The translations under genes were made by a program, and so were the position numbers. A DNA stretch of 64,000 nt from JBMNEH01 sp050948665. Lineage in GTDB: Bacteria; Bacillota; Clostridia; Christensenellales; UMGS416. The stretch's first letter is position 1; every line of letters begins with the position of its first letter. Below are positions 53,677 to 62,048 of this stretch, one piece after another. Where the stretch lies: contig JBMNEH010000001.1 in assembly GCA_050948665.1 (NCBI GenBank), positions 1,364,001 to 1,428,000 on the forward strand. The letters are read 5' to 3'. The notes under the pieces are model-generated. The model was not told where the DNA came from. It was given only the letters and a program-made list of their open reading frames with translations, and made no database searches.

Positions 53677-53703
53677 AAGGGTGTAGCGCTCGGCATGCAC
53701 CTT
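53677..53703 (-). terminator. Terminator after the DUF1858 gene
   Basis: On the minus strand AAGGTG, 14 bases, CACCCTT, then TTTTAG; one base is bulged. Confidence 0.5.
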
Positions 53704-53719
53704 CTCTTAATGCGTTCAA

Positions 53720-53914
53720 TTATTTAACGATTACAGCGTTCAGTTTCTCCAGAATCTCATCTGCATTTACGCCGTGTACCGCACAAGCCTGTTCAATAGA
53801 TTCTCCTGCAGACATCGGACATCCAAGACAATGCATACCCATTTCCATAAAAACGGCAGCGGTACGACGATCCAAACGCAAAACCTCTCCGATTGTCATT
53901 TCTTTTGAAATCAT
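53720..53914 (-). CDS. DUF1858 domain protein
   Basis: A 64-residue stand-alone DUF1858 domain: KEMTIGEVLRLDRRTAAVFM and the Cys pair in GMHCLGCPMSAGESIEQAC, ending ADEILEKLN. The domain is found alone or fused to hybrid-cluster and other redox proteins in anaerobes; the CLGC pair may bind a metal or form a disulfide. RBS GGAAGGGGGGG. Stands alone with its own terminator. Confidence 0.87.
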   Translation of the reverse strand: MISKEMTIGEVLRLDRRTAAVFMEMGMHCLGCPMSAGESIEQACAVHGVNADEILEKLNAVIVK

Positions 53915-54125
53915 TTATTCCCCCCCCTTCCTTTGATTGTTGTTTTTAAATATGCTCATACTACCTTATTGTGAATTTCCAAGGGTATCGGCTCATATTA
54001 CTGGCACCTAAAACCAGAACCAGAACTATATATAATCATATAAGCATCCTTGCATGGGGCAATATATTATCATAGTTGAAACTGTATGGGCCAACAAGCT
54101 TTAAGTTTCGTCTATTAACTACTCC

Positions 54126-54632
54126 TTACGAAAAAACGACCTGACCAAAAACACAATCCACACGAATCATAATTTCTTCTCCTTCACCGTTAGAGAGGAT
54201 AAAGGTTTTATCACCGAATCCGTTCAGCGTCCCAAAGTCTCCGATAATCTGTCCAAATGCACAGTTGCACTTAATTCGTATATTTTTTCCCTCAGGAAGC
54301 TTTATTTCCGTTTTGCCAAATACATTATCTACCTGATACTTCTCCCCTGCTTCAGCATCTGAAAAATCAGCAAAAACATGACTGAAAACCGCGGTGGTAT
54401 CTTGCGCAGTCGAGGTATTCTGTTCGGTGAAAACATGATCCCCCTCACCTGTTTTAAATACATTTCGGTTTGTACCGCTTGTTGTCAAAAGGGAAATGCC
54501 GACCATTACGGCAAATATTCCGGCAATTACAACAAATACATTAAATTGCTTAGTGGTAAACTGCTTTAATAAAAAGACAACACCGGACAGTATCAAAAAT
54601 ATTGCCCAAAATAAACCGGAAAACAGTTTCAT
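54126..54632 (-). CDS. LiaF-like membrane protein
   Basis: A 168-residue protein. Two membrane helices (about residues 4-24 and 30-50), then a polar linker and a C-terminal beta-helix-like domain with repeated FG motifs: VDNVFGKTEIKLPEGKNIRI, CNCAFGQIIGD, FGTLNGFGDKTF and VDCVFGQVVFS. This is the pattern of the LiaF C-terminal (DUF2154-like) domain. No LiaRS two-component genes are near, so a LiaF role is not claimed. ATG 54632 has GGAGG ten bases upstream. Confidence 0.75.
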   Translation of the reverse strand: MKLFSGLFWAIFLILSGVVFLLKQFTTKQFNVFVVIAGIFAVMVGISLLTTSGTNRNVFKTGEGDHVFTEQNTSTAQDTTAVFSHVFADFSDAEAGEKYQVDNVFGKTEIKLPEGKNIRIKCNCAFGQIIGDFGTLNGFGDKTFILSNGEGEEIMIRVDCVFGQVVFS

Positions 54633-54660
54633 TATGCCAATGCCTCCAATTTTAGGATTG

Positions 54661-54681
54661 ACATACCCGTTCCGAGTATGT
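54661..54681. repeat. Inverted repeat at the start of the LiaF-like transcript
   Basis: ACATACCCG (54661-54669), TTC, CGAGTATGT (54673-54681): a 9-bp dyad with one wobble, at the predicted start of transcription. May be an operator or a 5' mRNA hairpin. Confidence 0.5.
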
Positions 54682-54687
54682 AAACTC

Positions 54688-54716
54688 ATTATAGCATAGT
54701 GTCTTGCACTTTACAA
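54688..54716 (-). promoter_or_regulatory. Sigma-A promoter for the LiaF-like gene
   Basis: TTGTAA (54716-54711), 17-base spacer, TATAAT (54693-54688), minus strand. Confidence 0.7.
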
Positions 54717-54735
54717 CGTTACGCTGGGAGGTAGC

Positions 54736-55758
54736 ATGAAAGTTGTTGTCTTAATTCCTGCATATAATCCGGATGAGAAATTGCTTGATACACTAAAAAC
54801 ACAGCATGACGCAGGTTTTGATTCCTTTGTACTGGTTGATGACGGAAGCCGGCCAGACTGTGAGCCGATATTCAGGAAAGCTTCCGCTTTTCCCGGTGTC
54901 TCAATTGTTCGACACAGCATAAATTGCGGGAAAGGGCGAGCATTAAAAACCGGGTTTAATACCATTCTTCAGCTTTATCCGGATACGGTTGGGGTAATTT
55001 CCTGTGATGCAGACGGACAGCATCCAATAGAAGCTATGATTGCCGTATCGAAAGCAATGGAGGAGCATCCCGACAGCCTTGTGCTTGGAGTCAGGGAGTT
55101 TCTTAAAGGGAAAAATGTACCTTTGCCAAACTTGGTAGGAAATATGATTACCCGCTTTGTTTTTAAATTAGTAACTGGGATTTACTTTAAGGACACACAG
55201 TGCGGCTTGAGAGGCTTTCCTATATCTGTTGTTAAACAAATGATAACAGTCGAAGGTGAGCGCTTTGACTATGAAAATAAGATGTTGCTGGCTGTACGTG
55301 AGCGCAGAATCCCTGTAGTACAGATTCCCATGGAAGCTGTTTATATTGGCAACAATGAGACCAGCCATTTTGACAGAGTTCAAGACTCTTTACGCATATA
55401 TAAGACCATCTTAGGATTTGCGGTTTTGCCGATAATCGGCGCATTGGTTTCTTTCCTCTTGTATTTTTACCTAAGAGACTTGTTTACGCCCTTTTATGGT
55501 CCCTGGATATCCTATGCTATCGGACTTGCAGCAGGCTACCTCTTTCTTCTTTTCTCCTTACCCCGGAAAAAGGTAATACCCGGCATATTGCTCTTTACTC
55601 TTTTGGGCAGCATAGCAGTCACTTGTATGGCTGCCCTCCATATTGCCCATTTGTATCCAACAGGTATTTGGTTCATACTTGCTATTCCCTTAGGAGCAAT
55701 GAACTACTGTGTTTGGTTAAATCTCCGCTATGGGAATAAGCCGCAAAACATATACTAA
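54736..55758 (+). CDS. Family 2 glycosyltransferase with membrane tail
   Basis: A 340-residue enzyme. The GT-A domain (about 1-215) has VVVLIPAYNPDEKLLDTL, VLVDDGS, the metal-binding DXD in SCDADGQHP, and FKDTQCGLRGFP. It resembles dolichyl/polyprenyl-phosphate mannosyl- or glucosyltransferases. The C-terminus has four hydrophobic helices of the GtrA type (ILGFAVLPIIGALVSFLLYF onward). It probably loads a sugar on undecaprenyl phosphate for envelope glycans. RBS GGGAGG. Alone; no sugar-pathway neighbours. Confidence 0.88.
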   Translation: MKVVVLIPAYNPDEKLLDTLKTQHDAGFDSFVLVDDGSRPDCEPIFRKASAFPGVSIVRHSINCGKGRALKTGFNTILQLYPDTVGVISCDADGQHPIEAMIAVSKAMEEHPDSLVLGVREFLKGKNVPLPNLVGNMITRFVFKLVTGIYFKDTQCGLRGFPISVVKQMITVEGERFDYENKMLLAVRERRIPVVQIPMEAVYIGNNETSHFDRVQDSLRIYKTILGFAVLPIIGALVSFLLYFYLRDLFTPFYGPWISYAIGLAAGYLFLLFSLPRKKVIPGILLFTLLGSIAVTCMAALHIAHLYPTGIWFILAIPLGAMNYCVWLNLRYGNKPQNIY

Positions 55759-55763
55759 AATCA

Positions 55764-55790
55764 GGAGCCTGCTGATATTTCGCAGGCTCC
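55764..55790. terminator. Bidirectional hairpin between GT2 and clpC
   Basis: GGAGCCTGC (55764-55772), nine-base loop, GCAGGCTCC (55782-55790). It is T-rich on the minus side (GATTTTAG), so it can end the clpC operon, and may serve the GT2 gene as well. Confidence 0.65.
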
Positions 55791-55801
55791 CATTCTAATA
55801 A

Positions 55802-58213
55802 TCATTTCCGGAGGATTATTTTATCTCCCTCCAATAAAGCCTCTGCTTCGTCCCCCTCCACAAGGCCGCCACCCAGGATTTCATCCGACAGAGCATTCTC
55901 CAAATGCTGCTGAATAACGCGGCGCAGTGGTCTAGCACCAAAATTCTCGTCATATCCCTCCTTTGCCAAATAGTCTCTTACTTCATCAGAGACAGATATA
56001 GATATATGACGCTCTCCAATAAGTTGAATTACTTTCTCTATCATTAGGTTAGCGACCTTCTTAACATCCTCCAGCGTCAGTTTCTTGAACACAATCATCT
56101 CATCCACACGGTTTAAAAACTCCGGTCGAAATGTCGTCTTAAGAGCATCCATAATGGTACTTTTCATATTTCTATAGGCTTCTTCGTCTCTGTGTTGTTC
56201 TGAACCAAAGCCAACGGGCTTAGAACCCGATATAGTAGCCGTGCCGACATTTGAGGTCATAATCAACACAGTATTGCTAAAATTGACCGTTCTGCCCATA
56301 CCGTCTGTCAATCGTCCGTCCTCCATGATTTGAAGAAGCATATTAAACACGTCGGGATGTGCCTTTTCTATTTCATCCAGCAAAACCACAGAATATGGCT
56401 TTCTTCTGACACGTTCCGTGAGTTGACCGCCCTCTTCATACCCAACGTATCCAGGGGGCGCACCTACCAGACGCGAAACGCTGAATTTTTCCATATACTC
56501 AGACATATCAATACGTATCATAGCCTCTTCGCTGCCAAACATCACCTCTGCTATTGCTTTACATAGCTCAGTTTTTCCGACGCCTGTCGGTCCAAGAAGC
56601 AAGAAGGATCCTATTGGGCGCTTTGGGTCCTTTAAACCCGCTCTTGCCCGCCGTATTGCTTTTGAAACTGCTGTTACAGCCTCATCCTGCCCGACAATCC
56701 TACGATGAAGCAGTTCCTCTAAATGCAGCAAACGATTCGCTTCGTCTTCTGTCAACTGCTGTACCGGGATACCTACCCAACTAGATACAATCTGTGCAAT
56801 TTCTGGCTCGTCAACTACAAGCTCATGCTGTTCCCGTTTTTCCTCCCAAAGATTCCTTGCGGTTTCCATGGCTAATCTTGCCAGCTTCTCATCGTCACGC
56901 AACTGGGCTGCTTTCTCATAGTTCTGCTGCATGATCGCTTCGTTCTTGGCTCGAGTTATATCCGAAAGTTTTTCCTCCATCTCCCGCATATCCGGAGGAG
57001 CAGTATAGTTGTGTATCCGGACTCTGCTTGCAGCCTCATCCATTAGATCAATAGCTTTATCTGGCAAATATCGATCCGTTATATATCTGTCAGACAGACG
57101 CACTGCGGAACGCAATGCGTTGTCGGTTATTTTCACTTTATGATGCGCCTCATATCTGTCCCTAAGACCCAAAAGAATTTCATACGCCTCTTCTGTCGTG
57201 GGTTCTCCTACCATAACGGGCTGAAATCGTCTTTCTAGCGCCGCATCTTTTTCAATATACTTACGATACTCATCTAAAGTTGTCGCTCCTACTGCCTGGA
57301 GTTGACCACGCGCAAGAGCCGGCTTTAAAATATTAGCGGCGTCCATAGTTCCTTCAGCAGCACCCGCGCCGACGAGGGTATGGAGTTCATCAATAAAAAG
57401 AATCACATCCTTTGATTTGATGATTTCGTCAATAGCTCCCTTCAGGCGTTCTTCAAATTCACCTCGAAATTTTGCCCCTGCTATCATGCCGGACAAATCA
57501 AGTGACAATACACGCTTCCCTCTAAGTAAATCGGGAATATTGCCTTCAGCAATCTTTTGAGCAAACCCTTCAACTACAGCAGTTTTACCAACACCGGGCT
57601 CACCAATTAATACTGGATTATTCTTTGTTCGGCGACTGAGAATCTGAATGACCCTTTCAATTTCCTTTGAGCGGCTTATCACAGGGTCCAGTTCGCCCTG
57701 CGCCGCTGCCTTCGTCAAGTCTCTACAGAAGCGGTCCAGCTTTGGTGTTTCAGGCGAATCTTCATCCTGTGATGTGTGTTGGGCTCCCAAGAGTTTCACA
57801 ATTTGATCAGACAACTCCCGAGGATTGACATTTGCATCTGTTAGTATTCTGACCGCTACGGAATTCTGTTCACGAAGCAATGCTAACATAAGATGTTCGG
57901 TGCTGACATAGTCGTGTTGAAACCGATTTGCTTCTCGAACTGCATTCTCAATTACATTCTTCGTTCGTGGAGTATAATCAAAATCCTTTGTAAAATGGAA
58001 ATCCCCTTTACCAACCAATTCAATAATTCGGCGTTCGATCAAACTCTCATCTACCCCGGACAGAATCAGCAGCCTAGCAACTGCACTGTTATGCAAGGAG
58101 ACGACTCCTAAGAGAAGATGCTCCGTGCCAACATAGTTATGGCCAAACTCTCTGGCAAATTGTTGAGATTGCTGTAAAGCAATTTGCAGATTATGTGTAA
58201 ATTTCCCGTTCAT
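55802..58213 (-). CDS. clpC: AAA+ unfoldase ClpC
   Basis: An 803-residue Hsp100 that unfolds proteins for ClpP. N-domain with two Clp repeats (TEHLLLGVV, TEHLMLALL), first AAA domain with Walker A GEPGVGKTAVVEG, a middle domain with a UVR-like NYEKAAQLRDDEKLAR, second AAA domain with GPTGVGKTELCKA, and the C-terminal FGARPLRRVIQ. A ClpP loop lies in the D2 domain. ATG 58213 follows GGAGGAGTAAA, one base after the mcsB stop. Last gene of the ctsR operon, therefore under CtsR control. Confidence 0.95.
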   Translation of the reverse strand: MNGKFTHNLQIALQQSQQFAREFGHNYVGTEHLLLGVVSLHNSAVARLLILSGVDESLIERRIIELVGKGDFHFTKDFDYTPRTKNVIENAVREANRFQHDYVSTEHLMLALLREQNSVAVRILTDANVNPRELSDQIVKLLGAQHTSQDEDSPETPKLDRFCRDLTKAAAQGELDPVISRSKEIERVIQILSRRTKNNPVLIGEPGVGKTAVVEGFAQKIAEGNIPDLLRGKRVLSLDLSGMIAGAKFRGEFEERLKGAIDEIIKSKDVILFIDELHTLVGAGAAEGTMDAANILKPALARGQLQAVGATTLDEYRKYIEKDAALERRFQPVMVGEPTTEEAYEILLGLRDRYEAHHKVKITDNALRSAVRLSDRYITDRYLPDKAIDLMDEAASRVRIHNYTAPPDMREMEEKLSDITRAKNEAIMQQNYEKAAQLRDDEKLARLAMETARNLWEEKREQHELVVDEPEIAQIVSSWVGIPVQQLTEDEANRLLHLEELLHRRIVGQDEAVTAVSKAIRRARAGLKDPKRPIGSFLLLGPTGVGKTELCKAIAEVMFGSEEAMIRIDMSEYMEKFSVSRLVGAPPGYVGYEEGGQLTERVRRKPYSVVLLDEIEKAHPDVFNMLLQIMEDGRLTDGMGRTVNFSNTVLIMTSNVGTATISGSKPVGFGSEQHRDEEAYRNMKSTIMDALKTTFRPEFLNRVDEMIVFKKLTLEDVKKVANLMIEKVIQLIGERHISISVSDEVRDYLAKEGYDENFGARPLRRVIQQHLENALSDEILGGGLVEGDEAEALLEGDKIILRK

Positions 58214-58214
58214 T

Positions 58215-59204
58215 TTACTCCTCCACTCCTCCCAGTACGATTCTGACTCTGGCAGCTCGTTCCTCGTCCTCAAGCATCTCATGCTGTGAAAGCATGGCCA
58301 GATGATTCGGCATTATCTCCAATAAAAGACGCCTCATTATATTTTCCTTTACATCCAGCCACCCCATATCAGCGGCAAGCCATACTAGGGAAATCCTTTT
58401 CCTTGCCTCATTTAGAGAAATTCGCAGAGTATACCGCAGTATACCATAACTACGAAGGCACCTGTCCATCAATGCCAATCGATTCTTCCGGAGCATGCGT
58501 TCGCGAGCGTCTTCCTCGAAACGAGTGGCTAAATTTACGGCAGCAACAACATCTTCAACAGTCTGCTCTACAGACACCCCCATTGTGCGACTGTTATACA
58601 GAATATAAAATCCCGTTTCATTCGAACCGGGCTCTGCATATGCCGCTTTCATTGCTACAGCATTCTCAGACAGGCGTTCCGCCAGTGGCTTCATACTGCG
58701 TGAAGAATATAAAGCCGGAAGACGAATCATCACAGAGACCCTGGTACCGGTTCCGGTATCCTCTGGCGAGGCCGTCAGCCATCCAAATCGAGAATGTTTG
58801 ACAAAACAAATATCTTTTTCTATTGACTTGCAAAAATTATCCCCGGCAGAGTATAAGGCGAATAAGTCAGCCTCCTCAGCCATACACTGTACTCTGAGGT
58901 GATCCATATCATGTATATTGACAGCCAGCGACTCATCCTTTTGAAGCAAAAGTCGTTTCCAGGAATCGTGACTTTCTGCCATTCGTTTGCTGATGGAACG
59001 TCTTTCAAGAAACACACCCCGCTGAATATCGTTTAAATCAGACATAGCGAAAGCCTGGAGACTAGGCAAAGTGACTTTACATGCAGCAGATAACACATCC
59101 GCTGTTGACTCTTTCGTCCTTTCATCCATCGCTGACAGGAAGGGAACCCCTACAATATTCCGAGCAATACGTATGTGATTCGACATAACAAGAGAATCAG
59201 TCAT
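58215..59204 (-). CDS. mcsB: McsB-like protein arginine kinase with diverged active site
   Basis: A 329-residue member of the ATP:guanido phosphotransferase family; McsB marks proteins with phospho-arginine for ClpCP. Recognisable parts: HIRIARNIVGVPF, HLRVQCMAEEADLFALY, FGWLTASPEDTGTGTRVSVM, and GSNETGFYILYNSRTMGVS. Two usual active-site features differ: the SSRxRLAR motif has His for the first Arg (SNHIRIAR), and the NEED acidic loop reads HDMD before HLR, so a Glu that is catalytic in the family appears lost. The pArg-binding RDxxRA at the C-terminus is also degraded (EERAARV). It overlaps mcsA by eight bases. Position in the operon is exact, so a regulatory, non-catalytic role is possible. 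Confidence 0.85.
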   Translation of the reverse strand: MTDSLVMSNHIRIARNIVGVPFLSAMDERTKESTADVLSAACKVTLPSLQAFAMSDLNDIQRGVFLERRSISKRMAESHDSWKRLLLQKDESLAVNIHDMDHLRVQCMAEEADLFALYSAGDNFCKSIEKDICFVKHSRFGWLTASPEDTGTGTRVSVMIRLPALYSSRSMKPLAERLSENAVAMKAAYAEPGSNETGFYILYNSRTMGVSVEQTVEDVVAAVNLATRFEEDARERMLRKNRLALMDRCLRSYGILRYTLRISLNEARKRISLVWLAADMGWLDVKENIMRRLLLEIMPNHLAMLSQHEMLEDEERAARVRIVLGGVEE

Positions 59205-59691
59205 TTACTTCTCCGCTTTCCAGAACTTGAATACAATCACGAATTTTCGCAGCCTCCTCATAATTTTCAGCAGAAATCGCAGCAAGAAGGCGCACTCTTA
59301 GTATATCTCCACTTACTTCGTCATTTTCCCCTTGTACATTATTGTCGTTGACATGGCGGTTTGCCCCGTGGATTCTGGTCAGTAATGGCAACAGCAAGTC
59401 TGAAAATGCATCGTAACAAGATGGACACCCTAAAGAACCGGATTTTCGATACGCACGGAATCCCGTCCCGCATACCGGACAGGAAACATCTTCACCTTCT
59501 TCCCATTTCACTTCTGTAGCATGAATACCTAACTCTTTCAGCAAATCTTTCAGACCTTCAACGCCCATTACAAAGCCGCCTATCTTTGCGGCACAAGACG
59601 GACATAGATAATGGTCGGTAACCTGTTTGCCGGTCTGGGATCGTATAAATACATTTGCAGGCCTCTCACCACAAAATTCACAAATCTTCAT
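59197..59691 (-). CDS. mcsA: McsA, zinc-finger activator of McsB
   Basis: A 164-residue protein with two double-CXXC zinc sites: CEFC with LCPSC (residues 4-33) and CPVC with GCPSC (about 71-92). The C-terminal UVR motif is AAISAENYEEAAKIRDCIQ. In B. subtilis McsA activates McsB and modulates CtsR. RBS GAGG. It overlaps ctsR by four bases and mcsB by eight, so the three are translationally coupled. Confidence 0.93.
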   Translation of the reverse strand: MKICEFCGERPANVFIRSQTGKQVTDHYLCPSCAAKIGGFVMGVEGLKDLLKELGIHATEVKWEEGEDVSCPVCGTGFRAYRKSGSLGCPSCYDAFSDLLLPLLTRIHGANRHVNDNNVQGENDEVSGDILRVRLLAAISAENYEEAAKIRDCIQVLESGEVND

Positions 59692-60158
59692 AGCGTTTTT
59701 CCTCTTGTAGTAATTGAATGCAGCATATTCTTAAGTATTGCCGCACGAATACTGTTTGCTTGTTCTTGAGAAGGGCAATAGTGCAGGTTTACAGCAGCGC
59801 GCATCAATACAACATCTGAATGTTCCAGGGCACCGCAACGCAAGAGATGCTCCAACAACGATACTGCATCATAAACCTGGATCGTATCTCCTATGCTTTT
59901 TATAGCTAATGGAATGTGTTCCCATGGCATATACTTCACATGTATAATGCGTATAAAACCGTTTCCACCACGTTTACTCTCTACCCGATAGCCCTTCTCG
60001 CATGTAAAACGAGTTGTGAGTACATAATTTACTTGAGACGGAGAGCAGTTAAACTTTCTTGCCAACTCTGTGCGCGAAATCTCAACCAACGAATAGCCTG
60101 TATCACACGCAAGACAATTCAGAAGATACGCTTCTATTTTATCACTGATACCTGCCAT
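59688..60158 (-). CDS. ctsR: Heat-shock repressor CtsR
   Basis: A 156-residue repressor of clp genes. N-terminal helix-turn-helix (EISRTELARKFNCSPSQVNY) and the winged tip KRGGNGFIRIIHV, which in the family holds the Gly-rich loop acting as the heat sensor; a helical C-terminal dimerisation domain follows. ATG 60158 is preferred to GTG 60179 because AAGGCGG precedes it and the longer start would begin inside the operator. First gene of ctsR-mcsA-mcsB-clpC, autoregulated through the operator at 60171-60187. Confidence 0.93.
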   Translation of the reverse strand: MAGISDKIEAYLLNCLACDTGYSLVEISRTELARKFNCSPSQVNYVLTTRFTCEKGYRVESKRGGNGFIRIIHVKYMPWEHIPLAIKSIGDTIQVYDAVSLLEHLLRCGALEHSDVVLMRAAVNLHYCPSQEQANSIRAAILKNMLHSITTRGKTL

Positions 60159-60170
60159 GTCCAACCGCCT

Positions 60171-60187
60171 TTCGACCATCTCTGACC
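60171..60187 (-). promoter_or_regulatory. CtsR operator
   Basis: Minus strand GGTCAGA-GAT-GGTCGAA: two direct heptads three bases apart, each one mismatch from GGTCAAA. It lies just after the -10, where CtsR would block initiation. Confidence 0.8.
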
Positions 60188-60190
60188 AAT

Positions 60191-60219
60191 ATTGTACAAC
60201 ATAAATCTCAGTATAGCAA
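60191..60219 (-). promoter_or_regulatory. Sigma-A promoter for the ctsR operon
   Basis: TTGCTA (60219-60214), 17-base spacer, TACAAT (60196-60191), minus strand. Confidence 0.75.
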
Positions 60220-60242
60220 CCCTGTTCTTAAAATATTTACAC

Positions 60243-62048
60243 TTAGCTTACGGGTAAACGGTATGTAATATACAATACAGTATCACCTTGTGTATAATGT
60301 ATGGCAAGTAAAGCTTCCCCGGTTAAATTTGATGAGAACAAGTCTCCTGATTGAATATAAAGGGCTTCCGATACCGTAAATGTGCTCGTTGAGAATTTCC
60401 AAAGAATCATTTGGTTCTCATCCATCAAAGGAGCATCCCTATAGGAGAGGACATAAAAATCCTCTTTGTTGCTATCCCATATAATATGCATGATATCAGG
60501 TATCTCAATTAACTCCATCCCGGTCATCGTATGGAGAGAAAATAGCTTCAGGTGGGTTTCAGAAAGGTGAACGCGGATATCCTCACACCAAACAACCACC
60601 ATGTTTCCTGTTCCATGACTGATGGCAAATGATGACCCTTCAGTAACCGTTTCATATTCCAACGATGTCACATTTATACGGTATATCCAGCTCTCGGCGT
60701 TCATTTCATTGGATTTGCAAAAGTACAAATATCCGCCTTCATAATCAAAGCTGCCTTCGTCTGGAAAAATTTCTCTACTCTCCCAACAAAGGCTTCCGGG
60801 ATTCCGCATATCAACTCCGCACATAGAGAGCGCCTCGCCCTCCCCCGTTATTGCATAAAGGATTGGTTGATTTCCGTTCCAAGCATATGCTGGAGTATCT
60901 ACGCCAAATCCTATCTCGTCCCCGTTATACAATGTTTTTGTTTCCCTGTCATATACCAATAGGCTTCGGCAAATCTCTGCATAATCCAAGAAAGCGATAT
61001 ACCGACCATCGGATGAAAATGTCGCACTCGAAATTAATGAAAACTCTACATCCGGCAATATAGAATCAACTGCGTCCCCTGTCATTATGAACAATTGTTC
61101 ATAAGTATAGTCACTACCGTCATCCAGCTTATTAATCCTTGAAAAAAGACAACTGTTTCCGTCAGGGGACCAAGCAAGAAAACGCCCGTTATTTATAAAT
61201 GTATCCCCTGAGCATGTAGTTCCATCGGGAAAAACGGCAATCCCCGATACTGTGTCAGCAAAATCAGCATCAATTTCCCAAGTAGGAAGGCTACCACTTG
61301 CGATACAAGTTACTACCGGCAAAGCGTCAGGCATTAGTTTTGACAAGGAAGATGACTGTGTTTCTAAAAATTTCCCGGCTTCATCTCTGGTTTCAAAGCG
61401 GTTTGACAGCAAAACCGCATTAACTCCGTCAATGCAGAGACTTGGGGAAAAACCCATATTCGCTAAATCGGTATTTATCGGATATAGGCCTGTGTCATTT
61501 ATCTGTACATACCAGCCATCTCCAAGGGTCGCATCTTCTGGATCCGAAGTTGCTTCGAGCTGCAAGTTGTCCTCATTTTCGGTCAATCTAAGCGTACAAT
61601 GCTCTTTTAGGTGAATGATCAAGAGCATTTCAACATCTCCGTTTTTAGGAAGAATGTGAAAAACCGCCTGCACCCTGTCATCCATGCCCCTTATCCCTCG
61701 TTGAGGGAAACTGGCAGATGTGACGTTATCTAAACGCAAAATTATCCGGTCCAATCCTTCAACATAAGTGACCTTGTACGCAGGCAGAGTCTTCACAGGT
61801 GTAATATCTCCACTTTGTGATGTGTTATAAAAGTACAGCGATATGTAACTACGCTCATCTCCATTCTCAATAGAAACGTCACCAAGATCCATTTGTTCCA
61901 AGACGTGACCACTTTCCGGTGTGGCCTCTAACGGCATTGCTGCAGCGGTTTCAATTTGTGGCACGGCAACAGAGTATTCGGAACATCCGGAAATAAGCAG
62001 GCAGGCTATAACGAGCAACACACTACTACGGACAAGTATATTATCCAT
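60243..62048 (-). CDS. Large lipoprotein with beta-propeller-like repeats
   Basis: A 601-residue exported lipoprotein. Signal peptide with lipobox LISGC (Cys at residue 22). About residues 60-200 look like an AMIN- or GerMN-like beta domain (DERSYISLYFYNT, KVTYVEGLDRIILRLDNV). From about residue 250 repeated strands such as GRFLAWSPDGNSCLFSRI, FSSDGRYIAFLDYAE and AYAWNGNQPILYAI suggest a TolB/WD40-type propeller. No enzyme motif. RBS GGTGGAGG; overlaps the amidohydrolase stop by eight bases, so the two are coupled. Function unknown. Confidence 0.75.
   Translation of the reverse strand: MDNILVRSSVLLVIACLLISGCSEYSVAVPQIETAAAMPLEATPESGHVLEQMDLGDVSIENGDERSYISLYFYNTSQSGDITPVKTLPAYKVTYVEGLDRIILRLDNVTSASFPQRGIRGMDDRVQAVFHILPKNGDVEMLLIIHLKEHCTLRLTENEDNLQLEATSDPEDATLGDGWYVQINDTGLYPINTDLANMGFSPSLCIDGVNAVLLSNRFETRDEAGKFLETQSSSLSKLMPDALPVVTCIASGSLPTWEIDADFADTVSGIAVFPDGTTCSGDTFINNGRFLAWSPDGNSCLFSRINKLDDGSDYTYEQLFIMTGDAVDSILPDVEFSLISSATFSSDGRYIAFLDYAEICRSLLVYDRETKTLYNGDEIGFGVDTPAYAWNGNQPILYAITGEGEALSMCGVDMRNPGSLCWESREIFPDEGSFDYEGGYLYFCKSNEMNAESWIYRINVTSLEYETVTEGSSFAISHGTGNMVVVWCEDIRVHLSETHLKLFSLHTMTGMELIEIPDIMHIIWDSNKEDFYVLSYRDAPLMDENQMILWKFSTSTFTVSEALYIQSGDLFSSNLTGEALLAIHYTQGDTVLYITYRLPVS

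Noticed and set aside
56330..56784. Plus-strand frames within clpC and mcsB
   Set aside because: Antisense shadows of highly conserved genes.
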